NCBI GenBank assembly: GCA_016718135.1
Contig: JADKEF010000017.1
Span: 597,906 to 661,905 of the forward strand
From: Acidobacteriota bacterium
GTDB taxonomy: Bacteria > Acidobacteriota > Blastocatellia > Pyrinomonadales > Pyrinomonadaceae
Direction: 5' to 3'
DNA: 64,000 nucleotides
Made by a program: the position numbers and the translations under genes. Shown here in pieces: positions 43,348-55,600 of the stretch (its first letter is position 1; each line of letters begins with the position of its first letter). The notes beneath the pieces were generated by a model. It did no database searches, was not told the DNA's origin, and saw nothing but the letters and a program-made list of their open reading frames with translations.

Positions 43348-45251
43348 ATGAACTCCACCAAAATGTTCCTCGCCGTGGCTTTATTGGTCGCTGCACAAAA
43401 TACATCTACGTCCGCACAGAGCCCAGTCTCGCCAAGCGGCGTTCCAAAGACCGACGAGTACTCAAAACTCGTGGATGAGTTTGGCGATAAATGCGTGTCC
43501 GGTAACTGTGTCAACGGCAAAGGAAAGATGGTTTACAGAACCGGCGACACTTACGAGGGCGATTTTGTTAATGGCAAACATGTAGGTCATGGAACTTATA
43601 CATTCAAAAACGGCCAGGTTTATGTCGGTCAGTTTTCTGACAATCTTCGCAATGGCAAAGGCAGATTCACATTTTCCGACGGCAGTGTTTATGAAGGTAG
43701 TTTCGTAAATGACAACTTTATTGGACACGGAACTTACATCTCTAAAAGCGGCAGTAATCAAACCGGGAAATTTACCGTGGGTCAAATTGTTGACCTTCGA
43801 TCAAACCTCGTTGATACCTACTGGGGGAAGGCAGAAATTCTCGAAATACTGAGCGATAGATATAAAGTTCGTGACTTATGGTTTAGAACTACTGAAATAG
43901 TTACCGCACAAAGAATTCGCCCATTTACCCCACCTGTTAAATACGAGATCGGACAAAAAGTAGAGGTAATGGATAAAGGTGTCTGGTATAAAGGCGAGAT
44001 CATCGGTAACGAAGTTGCATACAATGACCATTACCGAATTCGGTTTGAACGCTCGACTGGCCGTCCGGATCTGTCGGAGAGTGTTCGGTATCTCCGTCCG
44101 GGGATCGCTTCGTCAAATGCACAAACTCCCTCAACGAGCAAATGCCTTTCCGGCAATTGCCTTAACGGCTTTGGCAAATACCTCTTTGCCAACGGAAACA
44201 CCTACGAAGGCAATTTTGTTAATGGACGCGGCAACGGCAAAGGCAAGGTCGTCAATACTGATGGTTCGTCTTACGTCGGCGATTTCGTAAACGGCAAAAT
44301 GGAAGGCAGAGGCATTTTTCTGTCCGCCAATGGAAATACCTACAACGGACTTTGGGCTAACAACGTGCGGTCTGGACTGGGCAAGGAGACAATACAGAAA
44401 AGTGGCGAATTCTACAACGGCCAGTTTGCGCATGACAAACGCAATGGCAAGGGTATAGTTAAGTACCAAAACGGCGACATCTACGATGGCGATTGGGTCA
44501 ACGGTCTTCGCGAAGGCCAGGCGACGTATACATTTAAGAACGGCAGCTATTACATCGGCGGTTTTGTAAAAGATAAACAGGAAGGGTTCGGCAAACAGTT
44601 CAACAAGCTGACCAATAACATGACCGAAGGCACATGGAAGAACGGTTCGGTCGTTAACGTCGCCGGTGCGGTCAAAATAGTTCCCGCAGATAGCGGTCCA
44701 AAATCACCAGTCGTCGAAACTAAAACGCTTTTACGCGAAACGCTGAACGGAAAGTTCGACTATTTCAATCGAGAACCGCTCAAATATATCTATACCAACA
44801 AAAAACTGACGAGGTGCTTCGTTATCAGATCGAATTTATCGAAGACGGCGGCAAACTCTCGTTTCGTTGGAAGGAAAGTACGAAGAACGAGCAGTCCGGG
44901 AAGCTTGTGATCACCGACGAAGCAATCAGAACGGCGACGAAGTTCGTCAATTTCTTCTCGACCAAAACGGCGATCGCTGCGGACAAAGAGATCGCGTTCA
45001 TACTTAGCCAAAACCTGCACAAGGCAGTTAAAAACAAGGACGAGATCAGTCTCGACCTCGGCGGAGGCGTTAAACGGCTGTCTTATATCATGCAATTCAC
45101 CGCTTCGAGCGGAACTTACACTGATAAGAACATTAAGGTGCTTCATTACAAAGCAAACGATGACATTACCAAAGTTCAGATACTCGACGACCCGATCTGC
45201 CCGCTGATCGTCAAGATTGAAACAGCGGAATACACGTTAGCTCTTGTTTGA
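43348..45251 (+). pseudogene. secreted MORN-repeat protein with Tudor-like insert, one frameshift
   Basis: Two open frames make one protein of about 630 residues. Signal peptide MFLAVALLVAAQNTSTSAQ; a block of MORN repeats (GDTYEGDFVNGKHVGHGTYT, GQVYVGQFSDNLRNGKGRFT, GSVYEGSFVNDNFIGHGTYI); a Tudor/Agenet-like pair of small barrels (YWGKAEILEILSDRYKVR, KVEVMDKGVWYKGEIIGNEV); a second block of MORN repeats (GNTYEGNFVNGRGNGKGKVV and four more); and a C-terminal beta domain DEVLRYQIEFIEDGGKLSFR. The first frame stops at 44910; the second resumes near 44806. One A missing from the A run at 44800-44805 would join them. MORN blocks often bind lipids or form scaffolds; the role here is unknown. Confidence 0.75.
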
Positions 45252-45362
45252 GGCGTATCGCGGGGTAAGGCCTTTATCGAAAATATCACCTTGTGTAGTA
45301 TCATTTTTGCGTTCTCGTCAACGGCGTTGCCGATCTGCTCTCACCTGAGCTGGAGCTAAAAT

Positions 45363-47159
45363 ATGAGACGTTATCCACTGGCGCTTGTTGTTCTGTTCGC
45401 GTGTTCGGTCAATCAGTTTGGTCAGGCTGCTCCTCGCGTGCCGGTAGTGCGAACCCAATCGACTGCTCCAAAGGTCGATGTGGCCAAAGTTGCGGCGGAA
45501 AAGCTTGCGAAACAGATGACTCTGTCGGAGCAAGTTTTGAACGAGGTGCAGGGCCTTCGTCTTGGTGAGAATCGTGCGCACGTATACGCAAAGATCGGAG
45601 CGTTGCTGTGGAAGAGCGATCCGAAGACTGCAAAAGACCTATTTCAAAGAGCTGTAAACGACATGCTCAACGCTCAAATGGCCGCCGAATCTGACGAGAA
45701 GAACCGGCAGAACGGCAACGATCTGCGTATTAGCATCGCGATCAGGCCTGTCGTTCTGACACCGATCGGCGGACTCGATGCCGAGTTCGCACTTGAGAGC
45801 CTCTATCGAACGCGGACTCCGGCAATACAGCGTGCAATGCTCCAGGCTGGAGAGACAATAGAAGGAAAGATTGGCAATTCGGGTGGGAATGGCAACGTCG
45901 TCGCTCAGAACGAGTTTATGCTGGAGCAGCGTCTCATACGCATGGCCGCCGAGCAAAATCCCGAGCGTGCTGCAAAACTGCTGCAAGAGTCGATCAAAAA
46001 AGGTATTTCAAGCGAGACTCTGAGCCTTCTCAAAAAGCTCTACGAAAAAGATCCCGAATCAGCCGATTCGCTTGCCGCCGAGACAATGGATAAACTCCTC
46101 GGGGCCACATTCTCGACAGATCCGACCGATCAGAAAGCCATTAGCCTCAGTCAGTCGATCCTCAATGATTCGCTTCGCGTACGAAAACCGGGTGCAAAAG
46201 AGCTTGCCTTTGCCGATTCCAGTCTGCGTTCGCTCGCAAACAAGATCATCAATTACGCAATCTCTGCCGGCCAGAACATCCGCATGAGCGGGCTGGGTAT
46301 CCCAGCATTGATCAAATTTGCAGACAAATATTCGCCCGGAATGGTCGCTGCTCTCAAGAAACTCGAGAAGGCCAACATGCCGCCGGGAACCGCGGGCATA
46401 GTTCCCGATTCCGATTCGCGAAAGTTGATGGAATCTTCAATGCCCGCGTCCCAATTGGTCGCTGAAGCTAGAAAGCTGCCTGCCGAATCGCGTGCTCCCG
46501 TTTATCAGAATGCGGCGATGAAGATGGCACGGGCAGGGGACTACAATGCCGCTCTTGATCTGATAAACGCGAACTTCACCGGCCGGGCGCTTGAAAATGC
46601 CATCAATCAACTTAACTGGGCACACGCCGATTACCTGATCGGACAGGGCAAATATCACGAAGCGGAAAAGCTGATCGACGATTTTCCTATTGCAAACCGT
46701 GTCTCAGCCCTCATCAATCTTGCTCAAAAGGCTTTTGCCAAAAATGCCGACGAGAACAGGACATTTTCGGTGTCTGTGCTGCAAAAGGTTCGTTCGATGT
46801 TGCCCAATCGCCCAAGTGACAACATGGAACTCATACAGTTCACACAGCTGACCAGTGCCTACGCCCCGATCGAGCCATCTGAGGCATTTAGCACCTTCGA
46901 ACCAGTGATCCCAATGCTGAACGAACTCGTCGATGCCAATGCGGTCGTCCAGGCTTTTCAAAGTACATCGAACGTTCGCTCCGGCGAGTTCGTCCTTTCA
47001 AACGGCGGCTTCAGTTTTGGATTCTTCATGGATCCAACCCTCTTTCGAAACCTCGCAAAGGCCGACTTCGAACGCACGACGAAGCTCATCGATAACTTCG
47101 GGAGACGTGAAATGCGAATCAATCTTAAGTTGCAGTTGGCTGAGAATGGGTTGAACTAA
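45363..47159 (+). CDS. secreted helical-repeat protein of unknown function
   Basis: A 598-residue exported protein (signal MRRYPLALVVLFACSVNQFG, cleavage near GQAA), with GGAG seven bases before the ATG. The body is helix-rich with repeated helix-turn-helix units (LIRMAAEQNPERAAKLLQES, LSLLKKLYEKDPESADSLAA, PVYQNAAMKMARAGDYNAAL), like TPR or HEAT-type scaffolds. It could bind other proteins in the periplasm. No catalytic motif seen. It is tail to tail with uvrA, one base apart. Confidence 0.65.
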   Translation: MRRYPLALVVLFACSVNQFGQAAPRVPVVRTQSTAPKVDVAKVAAEKLAKQMTLSEQVLNEVQGLRLGENRAHVYAKIGALLWKSDPKTAKDLFQRAVNDMLNAQMAAESDEKNRQNGNDLRISIAIRPVVLTPIGGLDAEFALESLYRTRTPAIQRAMLQAGETIEGKIGNSGGNGNVVAQNEFMLEQRLIRMAAEQNPERAAKLLQESIKKGISSETLSLLKKLYEKDPESADSLAAETMDKLLGATFSTDPTDQKAISLSQSILNDSLRVRKPGAKELAFADSSLRSLANKIINYAISAGQNIRMSGLGIPALIKFADKYSPGMVAALKKLEKANMPPGTAGIVPDSDSRKLMESSMPASQLVAEARKLPAESRAPVYQNAAMKMARAGDYNAALDLINANFTGRALENAINQLNWAHADYLIGQGKYHEAEKLIDDFPIANRVSALINLAQKAFAKNADENRTFSVSVLQKVRSMLPNRPSDNMELIQFTQLTSAYAPIEPSEAFSTFEPVIPMLNELVDANAVVQAFQSTSNVRSGEFVLSNGGFSFGFFMDPTLFRNLAKADFERTTKLIDNFGRREMRINLKLQLAENGLN

Positions 47160-47160
47160 G

Positions 47161-50079
<2,919 letters not shown>

Positions 50080-50161
50080 TACAGATAGGATCCCTGCCGT
50101 TAGCCGAAACGAGTATTTTAACAGACTCGCCAAAGGCAACAAAATCCGGAGTCTCCCGCTA

Positions 50162-50195
50162 AAAATGGCTGTCCGGGATGCTCTCCCGGACAGCC
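50162..50195 (-). terminator. terminator of the 50231 gene
   Basis: Minus strand: GGCTGTCCGGGA and its exact complement with a 5-base loop, followed by ATTTTT. It lies 36 bases beyond the stop codon at 50231. Confidence 0.85.
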
Positions 50196-50230
50196 GCTGA
50201 TCACATCCAACTCTCTACCTTCAGATGTTC

Positions 50231-50845
50231 CTATGAAGCCCCGTAAACCACGGCGACATTAGAGAAATTCGACTGATTGGTCGCGGCAACGGCGCGTACC
50301 TTGTATGCGTAATACTGGCCCGGGGTGACCGGTGTATCGGTGTAGGCCTGGCGTCGGGTTGTGGCGATGATGCCCCACGGAGCCGTGTCGCCGTGCATCC
50401 GCCAGATCTCGTATGTCACGGCCGAAGGCTTGTTGTTGCCGTTGAAGCTGATCTGATTTACTCCGTTCGACGTGCCCACCGCGACCAGATCACCCGGGTC
50501 GTTCGCAATGATCGTCGTCCGGTCGCCCGGATACGTAAACCCGCATATCTCATACGCGGTCTTTGGCGATTCGGCCGCGACCAGATAGTTTCGCACCTTG
50601 CCCAGACGGGCAAGGACATCCTCGCGAAGAGCCTGCTTTTCCGCAGTCGTCGATTGTTTCAGTGCCCGGGTCTGCACGCCCGATTCGATGGTCGTCTCGT
50701 AGGGCGTGTTGAGCGGTGTCAGCGTCGCCGCCAGATCGTCCGCGAGAGCATTGTCGAGGCCCTCGACCGTGTGAGCGAGAAGCTGAGTTTCTACATTCTT
50801 GCTGAAATCCACGAGATCAGCATCACTTAATTTTCTGTATTCCAT
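50231..50845 (-). CDS. fibronectin type III-like protein
   Basis: A 204-residue protein. The first 110 residues are helical (DLVDFSKNVETQLLAHTVEG, EKQALREDVLARLGKVRNYL); residues 110-204 form a fibronectin type III-like sandwich (VNQISFNGNNKPSAVTYEIW, YTDTPVTPGQYYAYKVRAVA). No signal peptide at the preferred start MEYRKLSDADLVDF. Function unknown. It is followed by a strong terminator and preceded by the gene-free region 50846-51431. Confidence 0.65.
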   Translation of the reverse strand: MEYRKLSDADLVDFSKNVETQLLAHTVEGLDNALADDLAATLTPLNTPYETTIESGVQTRALKQSTTAEKQALREDVLARLGKVRNYLVAAESPKTAYEICGFTYPGDRTTIIANDPGDLVAVGTSNGVNQISFNGNNKPSAVTYEIWRMHGDTAPWGIIATTRRQAYTDTPVTPGQYYAYKVRAVAATNQSNFSNVAVVYGAS

Positions 50846-51431
50846 GTGTAATTTTCCTCTATTGTGTTTATTTTTTGTCTCTGCCGCTCCCGCTTAAGAC
50901 CGGCATTGTCGAACAAAATAGCATAAGGCGATAGACGTGTCACATACAGTGAAATGTGTCACACGTGCAACACCTCGGTTAATATCATTTCTCCTCGAAC
51001 TAGCATTTGTTCTCTTCGAAGCAGCAAAAGAAGACTTCGCTACTCGCCAACAAAACTGCGAAGAAAAAATGATTTTTCTTCGAAGAAAACTAAATATGAT
51101 GTGAACCTGACGATTATTTTTGCGAAGAAAAACGCTCCCTAAGCGAGGCTGATATCCGAACTTTCCAATAATGTTGCACATAGTTGCGGATCGCAAACTC
51201 GCAAGCCACACTTGACAAACCCCACGAACCTGTTGCAGAGTGTTCGCATTCGTATTACAACCTGAGCCGCTCCACCGGCGATGAGTGATGAGAGACGGCT
51301 CCTGAGCGTTTTTGAATTTGCGTTCGACGGTGCCTTACTCCCGAATCGAAGTCTCCCACAGAGATTTCCCCTTCGCCAGTATCCGCAGCCGTCATTAACT
51401 CAAACAACTTAGTTCGATAGGAGAAATCCCC
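50846..51431. promoter_or_regulatory. gene-free region with repeated TTCGAAG / TGCGAAGAAAAA motifs
   Basis: No convincing gene in 586 bases. It holds a direct repeat GTGTCACA (50937 and 50956), a perfect 16-base palindrome TTTTCTTCGAAGAAAA (51074-51089), TCTTCGAAG at about 51013, and TGCGAAGAAAAA twice (51057 and 51121). These are candidate operators for the FG-GAP/RHS operon that begins at 51432 or for the divergent 50231 gene. Confidence 0.45.
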
Positions 51432-52580
51432 ATGTCTCTGAAACCGTCCATCGCAGGAGCGAGGAGCACCACACTTCTCTACAGTCTCAGTGCGTTTGCT
51501 CTAGTGTCCCTGATCACCCTCGGCATCTTCGCCTCAAACGGCTGGCTCCCCAAAACCGACCCAAACACCGGCAAAAAGACCGGCTGGTTCGGCAAAGAAC
51601 TTCTTGGCGGCTCGGCAAGTGTTTTAGCAACCTCTGTTCCTTTACCCTCACCGACAATTCCGTTATCCAAGGAGTACATATACGCGGGCTCGAGACTGCT
51701 CGCGGTTGAGGATTCGAATGCGACTGCGGTTCCGCCTGCGGATCTTGCGGTTTGGAGGCCGTCGACTGGTACATGGTATGTACTCGGCGGACAAGCAACC
51801 CAGAATGTGACTTTTAACTGGGGAATGCCGGGCGACAAACCAGTGCCAGCTGATTTCGATGGCGACGGTAGAACCGATTTTTCGATATATCGGCCTGATA
51901 CTGGCTACTGGTGGATTTGGCGATCATCCGACAGCACATTTTACGGAGTGAATTTTGGTGAGCCCTGCTACCAGCGTGGTTGCGACTATCCAGTTCCTGC
52001 CGACTTTGACGGTGACGGCCGATCTGACAATGCTGTTTGGCGGCCATCCGACGCAACCTGGTACGTTATCCCAAGTTCTACCGGTACGGCGTACTCCGCC
52101 CAATGGGGTACGTCTGCCGATGTCCCATTTCCAGGGGATTTTGACGGTGACGGCCGGGCCGACTTTGCGGTCTGGCGCAACTCGGAGGCAAAGTTCCTTT
52201 CAGTCGATAGTTCGAACTCAGTCAATACGCGACTTGTGAGCGTTGGGCTGCCAAATGATAAGCCGGCACTCGGAGACTATGATGGTGATGGAAAAACCGA
52301 TCATGCGGTATGGAGGCCTTCCACGGGCACATGGTACATCCGAAAAAGCTCTACTTTAGACACCATCCAGATCTCATGGGGGCAAGCAGGCGACTTCGTC
52401 ATTCAGAATGACTATGACGGTGACAGTGTCTGTGATGTCGCAGTCTGGCGTCCGCCAACGAACGCTGAGGTGAAAGAGTACGGGGTATGGTGGATTAAAC
52501 ACAGTTCAGGCATACCCGATCGAATTGTCGGGTGGGGGTTGTTCAATGACATCCCGGTACCGGCATTTTACCGGCGTTAA
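51432..52580 (+). CDS. FG-GAP/VCBS-type repeat protein
   Basis: A 382-residue protein with an N-terminal membrane or signal segment (TLLYSLSAFALVSLITLGIF). The rest is repeats of FG-GAP type, each with an Asp-rich calcium-like loop: DFDGDGRTDFSIYRPDTG, DFDGDGRSDNAVWRPSDA, DFDGDGRADFAVWRNSEA, DYDGDGKTDHAVWRPSTG. They are expected to form a beta propeller. AGGAG precedes the ATG. It lies 20 bases before the RHS gene and is probably co-transcribed with it, perhaps as a surface partner. Confidence 0.8.
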   Translation: MSLKPSIAGARSTTLLYSLSAFALVSLITLGIFASNGWLPKTDPNTGKKTGWFGKELLGGSASVLATSVPLPSPTIPLSKEYIYAGSRLLAVEDSNATAVPPADLAVWRPSTGTWYVLGGQATQNVTFNWGMPGDKPVPADFDGDGRTDFSIYRPDTGYWWIWRSSDSTFYGVNFGEPCYQRGCDYPVPADFDGDGRSDNAVWRPSDATWYVIPSSTGTAYSAQWGTSADVPFPGDFDGDGRADFAVWRNSEAKFLSVDSSNSVNTRLVSVGLPNDKPALGDYDGDGKTDHAVWRPSTGTWYIRKSSTLDTIQISWGQAGDFVIQNDYDGDSVCDVAVWRPPTNAEVKEYGVWWIKHSSGIPDRIVGWGLFNDIPVPAFYRR

Positions 52581-52606
52581 GTCCCTTATTACACAGCGGG
52601 GTGAAT

Positions 52607-55600
52607 GTGAAAGGAACCGTAGCAAACAAACGACAGAAATCACTTTTCCGACTCGTAGCAATTCTAGGCATTTTTGTTGGGGTATTAAATGCTCAGAATG
52701 GATCAGACTCCCCGCAGGCGAGGGACACTAACGGCAAGGCGGATCAGAACATCCGTAGCGCGGCCCGGATCAATCCGGCTACGCTCGCGATGGAATTTAG
52801 CCTACCAATGATGAACTACCCCGGGCGGGGTGGATCTGTCCCGTTTGGGCTTAGCTATTCGTCCAAGGTCTGGAGAATGGATGATTACGTTACCTATTCC
52901 TATCCACTTCCCTATAGCAATGTTCGACAATACGTAACTCTATTGCGCCCAATATTTGCAGAGCGAACCGCTGGCGGGTGGTCAAGTTTGCTTTCTTTTC
53001 CGAGTATAGAGGAGCGTCTTGAACTGTTTGGTCAGGACGGCGGAGCATACAATTTTCACGAGACAGAAACTGAGTATCAGAACTCTTTTCAAGCTGCCCT
53101 CACGCTGAACGCCCCGGGTCAGCAACCGATCCCGCCTATGCCCCCGGATGTCTGCGGTTGGCGATGCACGGGGTATTACTGTGAATATATCGATGGAAGA
53201 TTTATTAACTGTACCTGTGGAAACTGGAGTTTTCTGACAGCGGGGTGTGAACCCGGAGGTGGCTTACCTCCGCCAAATCCCACGCACTACGTAAAGCGAG
53301 TACACGTACGGCTCGACGATGGCACCACCACTGAATTCAGGAAAGACGAATCCGTTCATTCTTACTGCGTCGGCGGCTACAATGATGGGCCTGGGTGCAA
53401 CGGGAACACTTCTGGTGCTGACAACCTCGGAGATTTCTTATCGGTCGACGGATCTGGAGCAAGGTTGAATCGAACAACTACCGGTAGCACGTTATACCTT
53501 CCGAATGGACGAAAGATCTTTTTCGGAACAATCGCGGTTCCCGGAGCGAATCAAACCACACACTATTATGCGACAGAAAGCGTCGACGCCGATGGAAATC
53601 GCATTTCCTATACCGAAGCCGGCTCTGGGGCGAGCACTGTTCGAACACTGATTGATACAATGGGCCGCCAACTGCGAGATCCGCTTCCAAGAAACTTTAG
53701 CCAGCAGAATCAGACCGAGGGTGAACAGGCGGTAAGCCTTCCTGGTTTTGGCGGTGATCAGAGCTATACGTTCAAGTGGCGTCATCTTGAGCCGGTTCCT
53801 TGCGGGCCCGGAAATACGACAAATTGCGGCAACCCTGAAGGTGCTCTTGACACCGGTCTTACAACGGACTACTACACTTCGAATTTCTGTTTTGGTAACC
53901 AACTTGGTCCCGAGGATCCATATCCATCGAATGGCGTACTCTTTCCATCCCATGGCCCAGGTTTACGTTCTTGCAACCCATTTACGACCAGCCAAGGTAC
54001 ATACGCGACTTCCGTTGGACTCAAATTCAATCCGGTTGTCCTTGCCGAAGTCGTCCTTCCAAATGGAAAAAGCTACACGTTTCGCTATAACCAGTTTGGC
54101 GAGATAGTTAAATTGACACATCCGACTGGTAGCTTTGAAAGGTTCCACTACCAGTTCATCCCGCCGATGAGCGGAGCCAATCAGGGTGCGTATGATCAGG
54201 TTAATCGTGGTGTCACCGACCACTCGGTTTACCATGCAGATGGGCAACTCGCGGGCCGGACGAAATACTCTGCAATGGCGGATCTTGGTGGGGGCGTGTA
54301 CACGACCACCTCCACAGTTCCGCACCAGAATTCCCAACTCTCTGCCGAACCCAACGGGATGAGGACCGTTCGAAAAATGTATGCGAGTGATCCGAATGAT
54401 GTGAAATTTGGATTCGAAACCGCCTTAGCTGGCATGGCATTCGATGAGCAGACGTTCGATGAGAACCAATCGTTAAGATCTAGAGTCTTGACCAGGTATA
54501 AGGTTGAGTCTACTTCCGTTGGATCTACAAATTATCCGGGAATTGCCGTTGCTGAACGCGATGCGCGTCCCGAGAAAACCGTTTCGATAACTTTCGACGG
54601 AGGCCTAGCCCTCGCATCGCTTACAACCCTAGTCTACGACGTGCCCGCGGCTGCAGATCGTAAGTATTTTTCCCATCTGAATATTAAATCAAAACAGAGC
54701 ACACACTTCGCCTCGGTTCCGGTTGGAGCCGCGTCAGCGGAATCGCTCTCATGGACGGCAATTGAAAGCTGGTTTGCGAGCACGCCGCTTGCGACCAGAT
54801 CGGAGACTGATTATAAATACACCGCTCAAGGCGGCGATCCCTACATGAATCGCGGGATCATCGGGATGGCGATGGAAAGCCGGGCGGTCAACCCGTCGAA
54901 TCCGAGTCAAATTCTATCCAAAACCCAGCCGGTCTATGACGAATCGAATTATCTTGTTACCGACTACAACTGCACGCTCGCCGGTGATCTGACCAATACA
55001 TGGATCAACCCAAGCACGACCGTGCGCGGTAAAGTAACTACAGCACGCATTTGGAACGCCGATACAAACTCATGGCTCGAGACTCGATCGCAATACGACC
55101 AATATGGCAATATCCGCAAAGTCTGGGATGTTGTGAATAATTTGACAGAGACCGTGTTTTCGAACACCTACGGGTGCGCCTACCCGATCAGCGCAATAGC
55201 GCCTGCTCCCGATCCGACAAACACGCACGGAACCAATCAAACTTCTACCTCGCAAACAAGCTACGACTTCACCAGCGGTTTCCCTGTATCGGTTACGGAC
55301 GATTTCGGTCAGACGGTCACAACGGAGTACAACGACCCGCTGCTTCGACCGACGGGAGTTTCCGGTGCTGGAATCGCGGAGGTCGACACTGATTACGATG
55401 ATACCGCCCGCACTGTCACCGTCCGAAAACAGATCGACGGCACGAATTGGGACGAGGCGATCACGTATTCGGATACGCTAGGCAGGCCGATCAAGACCGT
55501 GGCCAAAGATAGTCAAGGCGACGTCATCGTCGAAACCAAGTACGACATCCTCGGTCGCATCGATATGGTGTCAAATCCGTACCGTCAGAGCCTGATAACC

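Noticed and set aside
50894..51211. Minus-strand frame of 105 residues upstream of the FG-GAP gene
   Set aside because: Composition is odd (many Arg/Ser/Phe), no start site, and it crosses the palindromic motifs. More likely non-coding.
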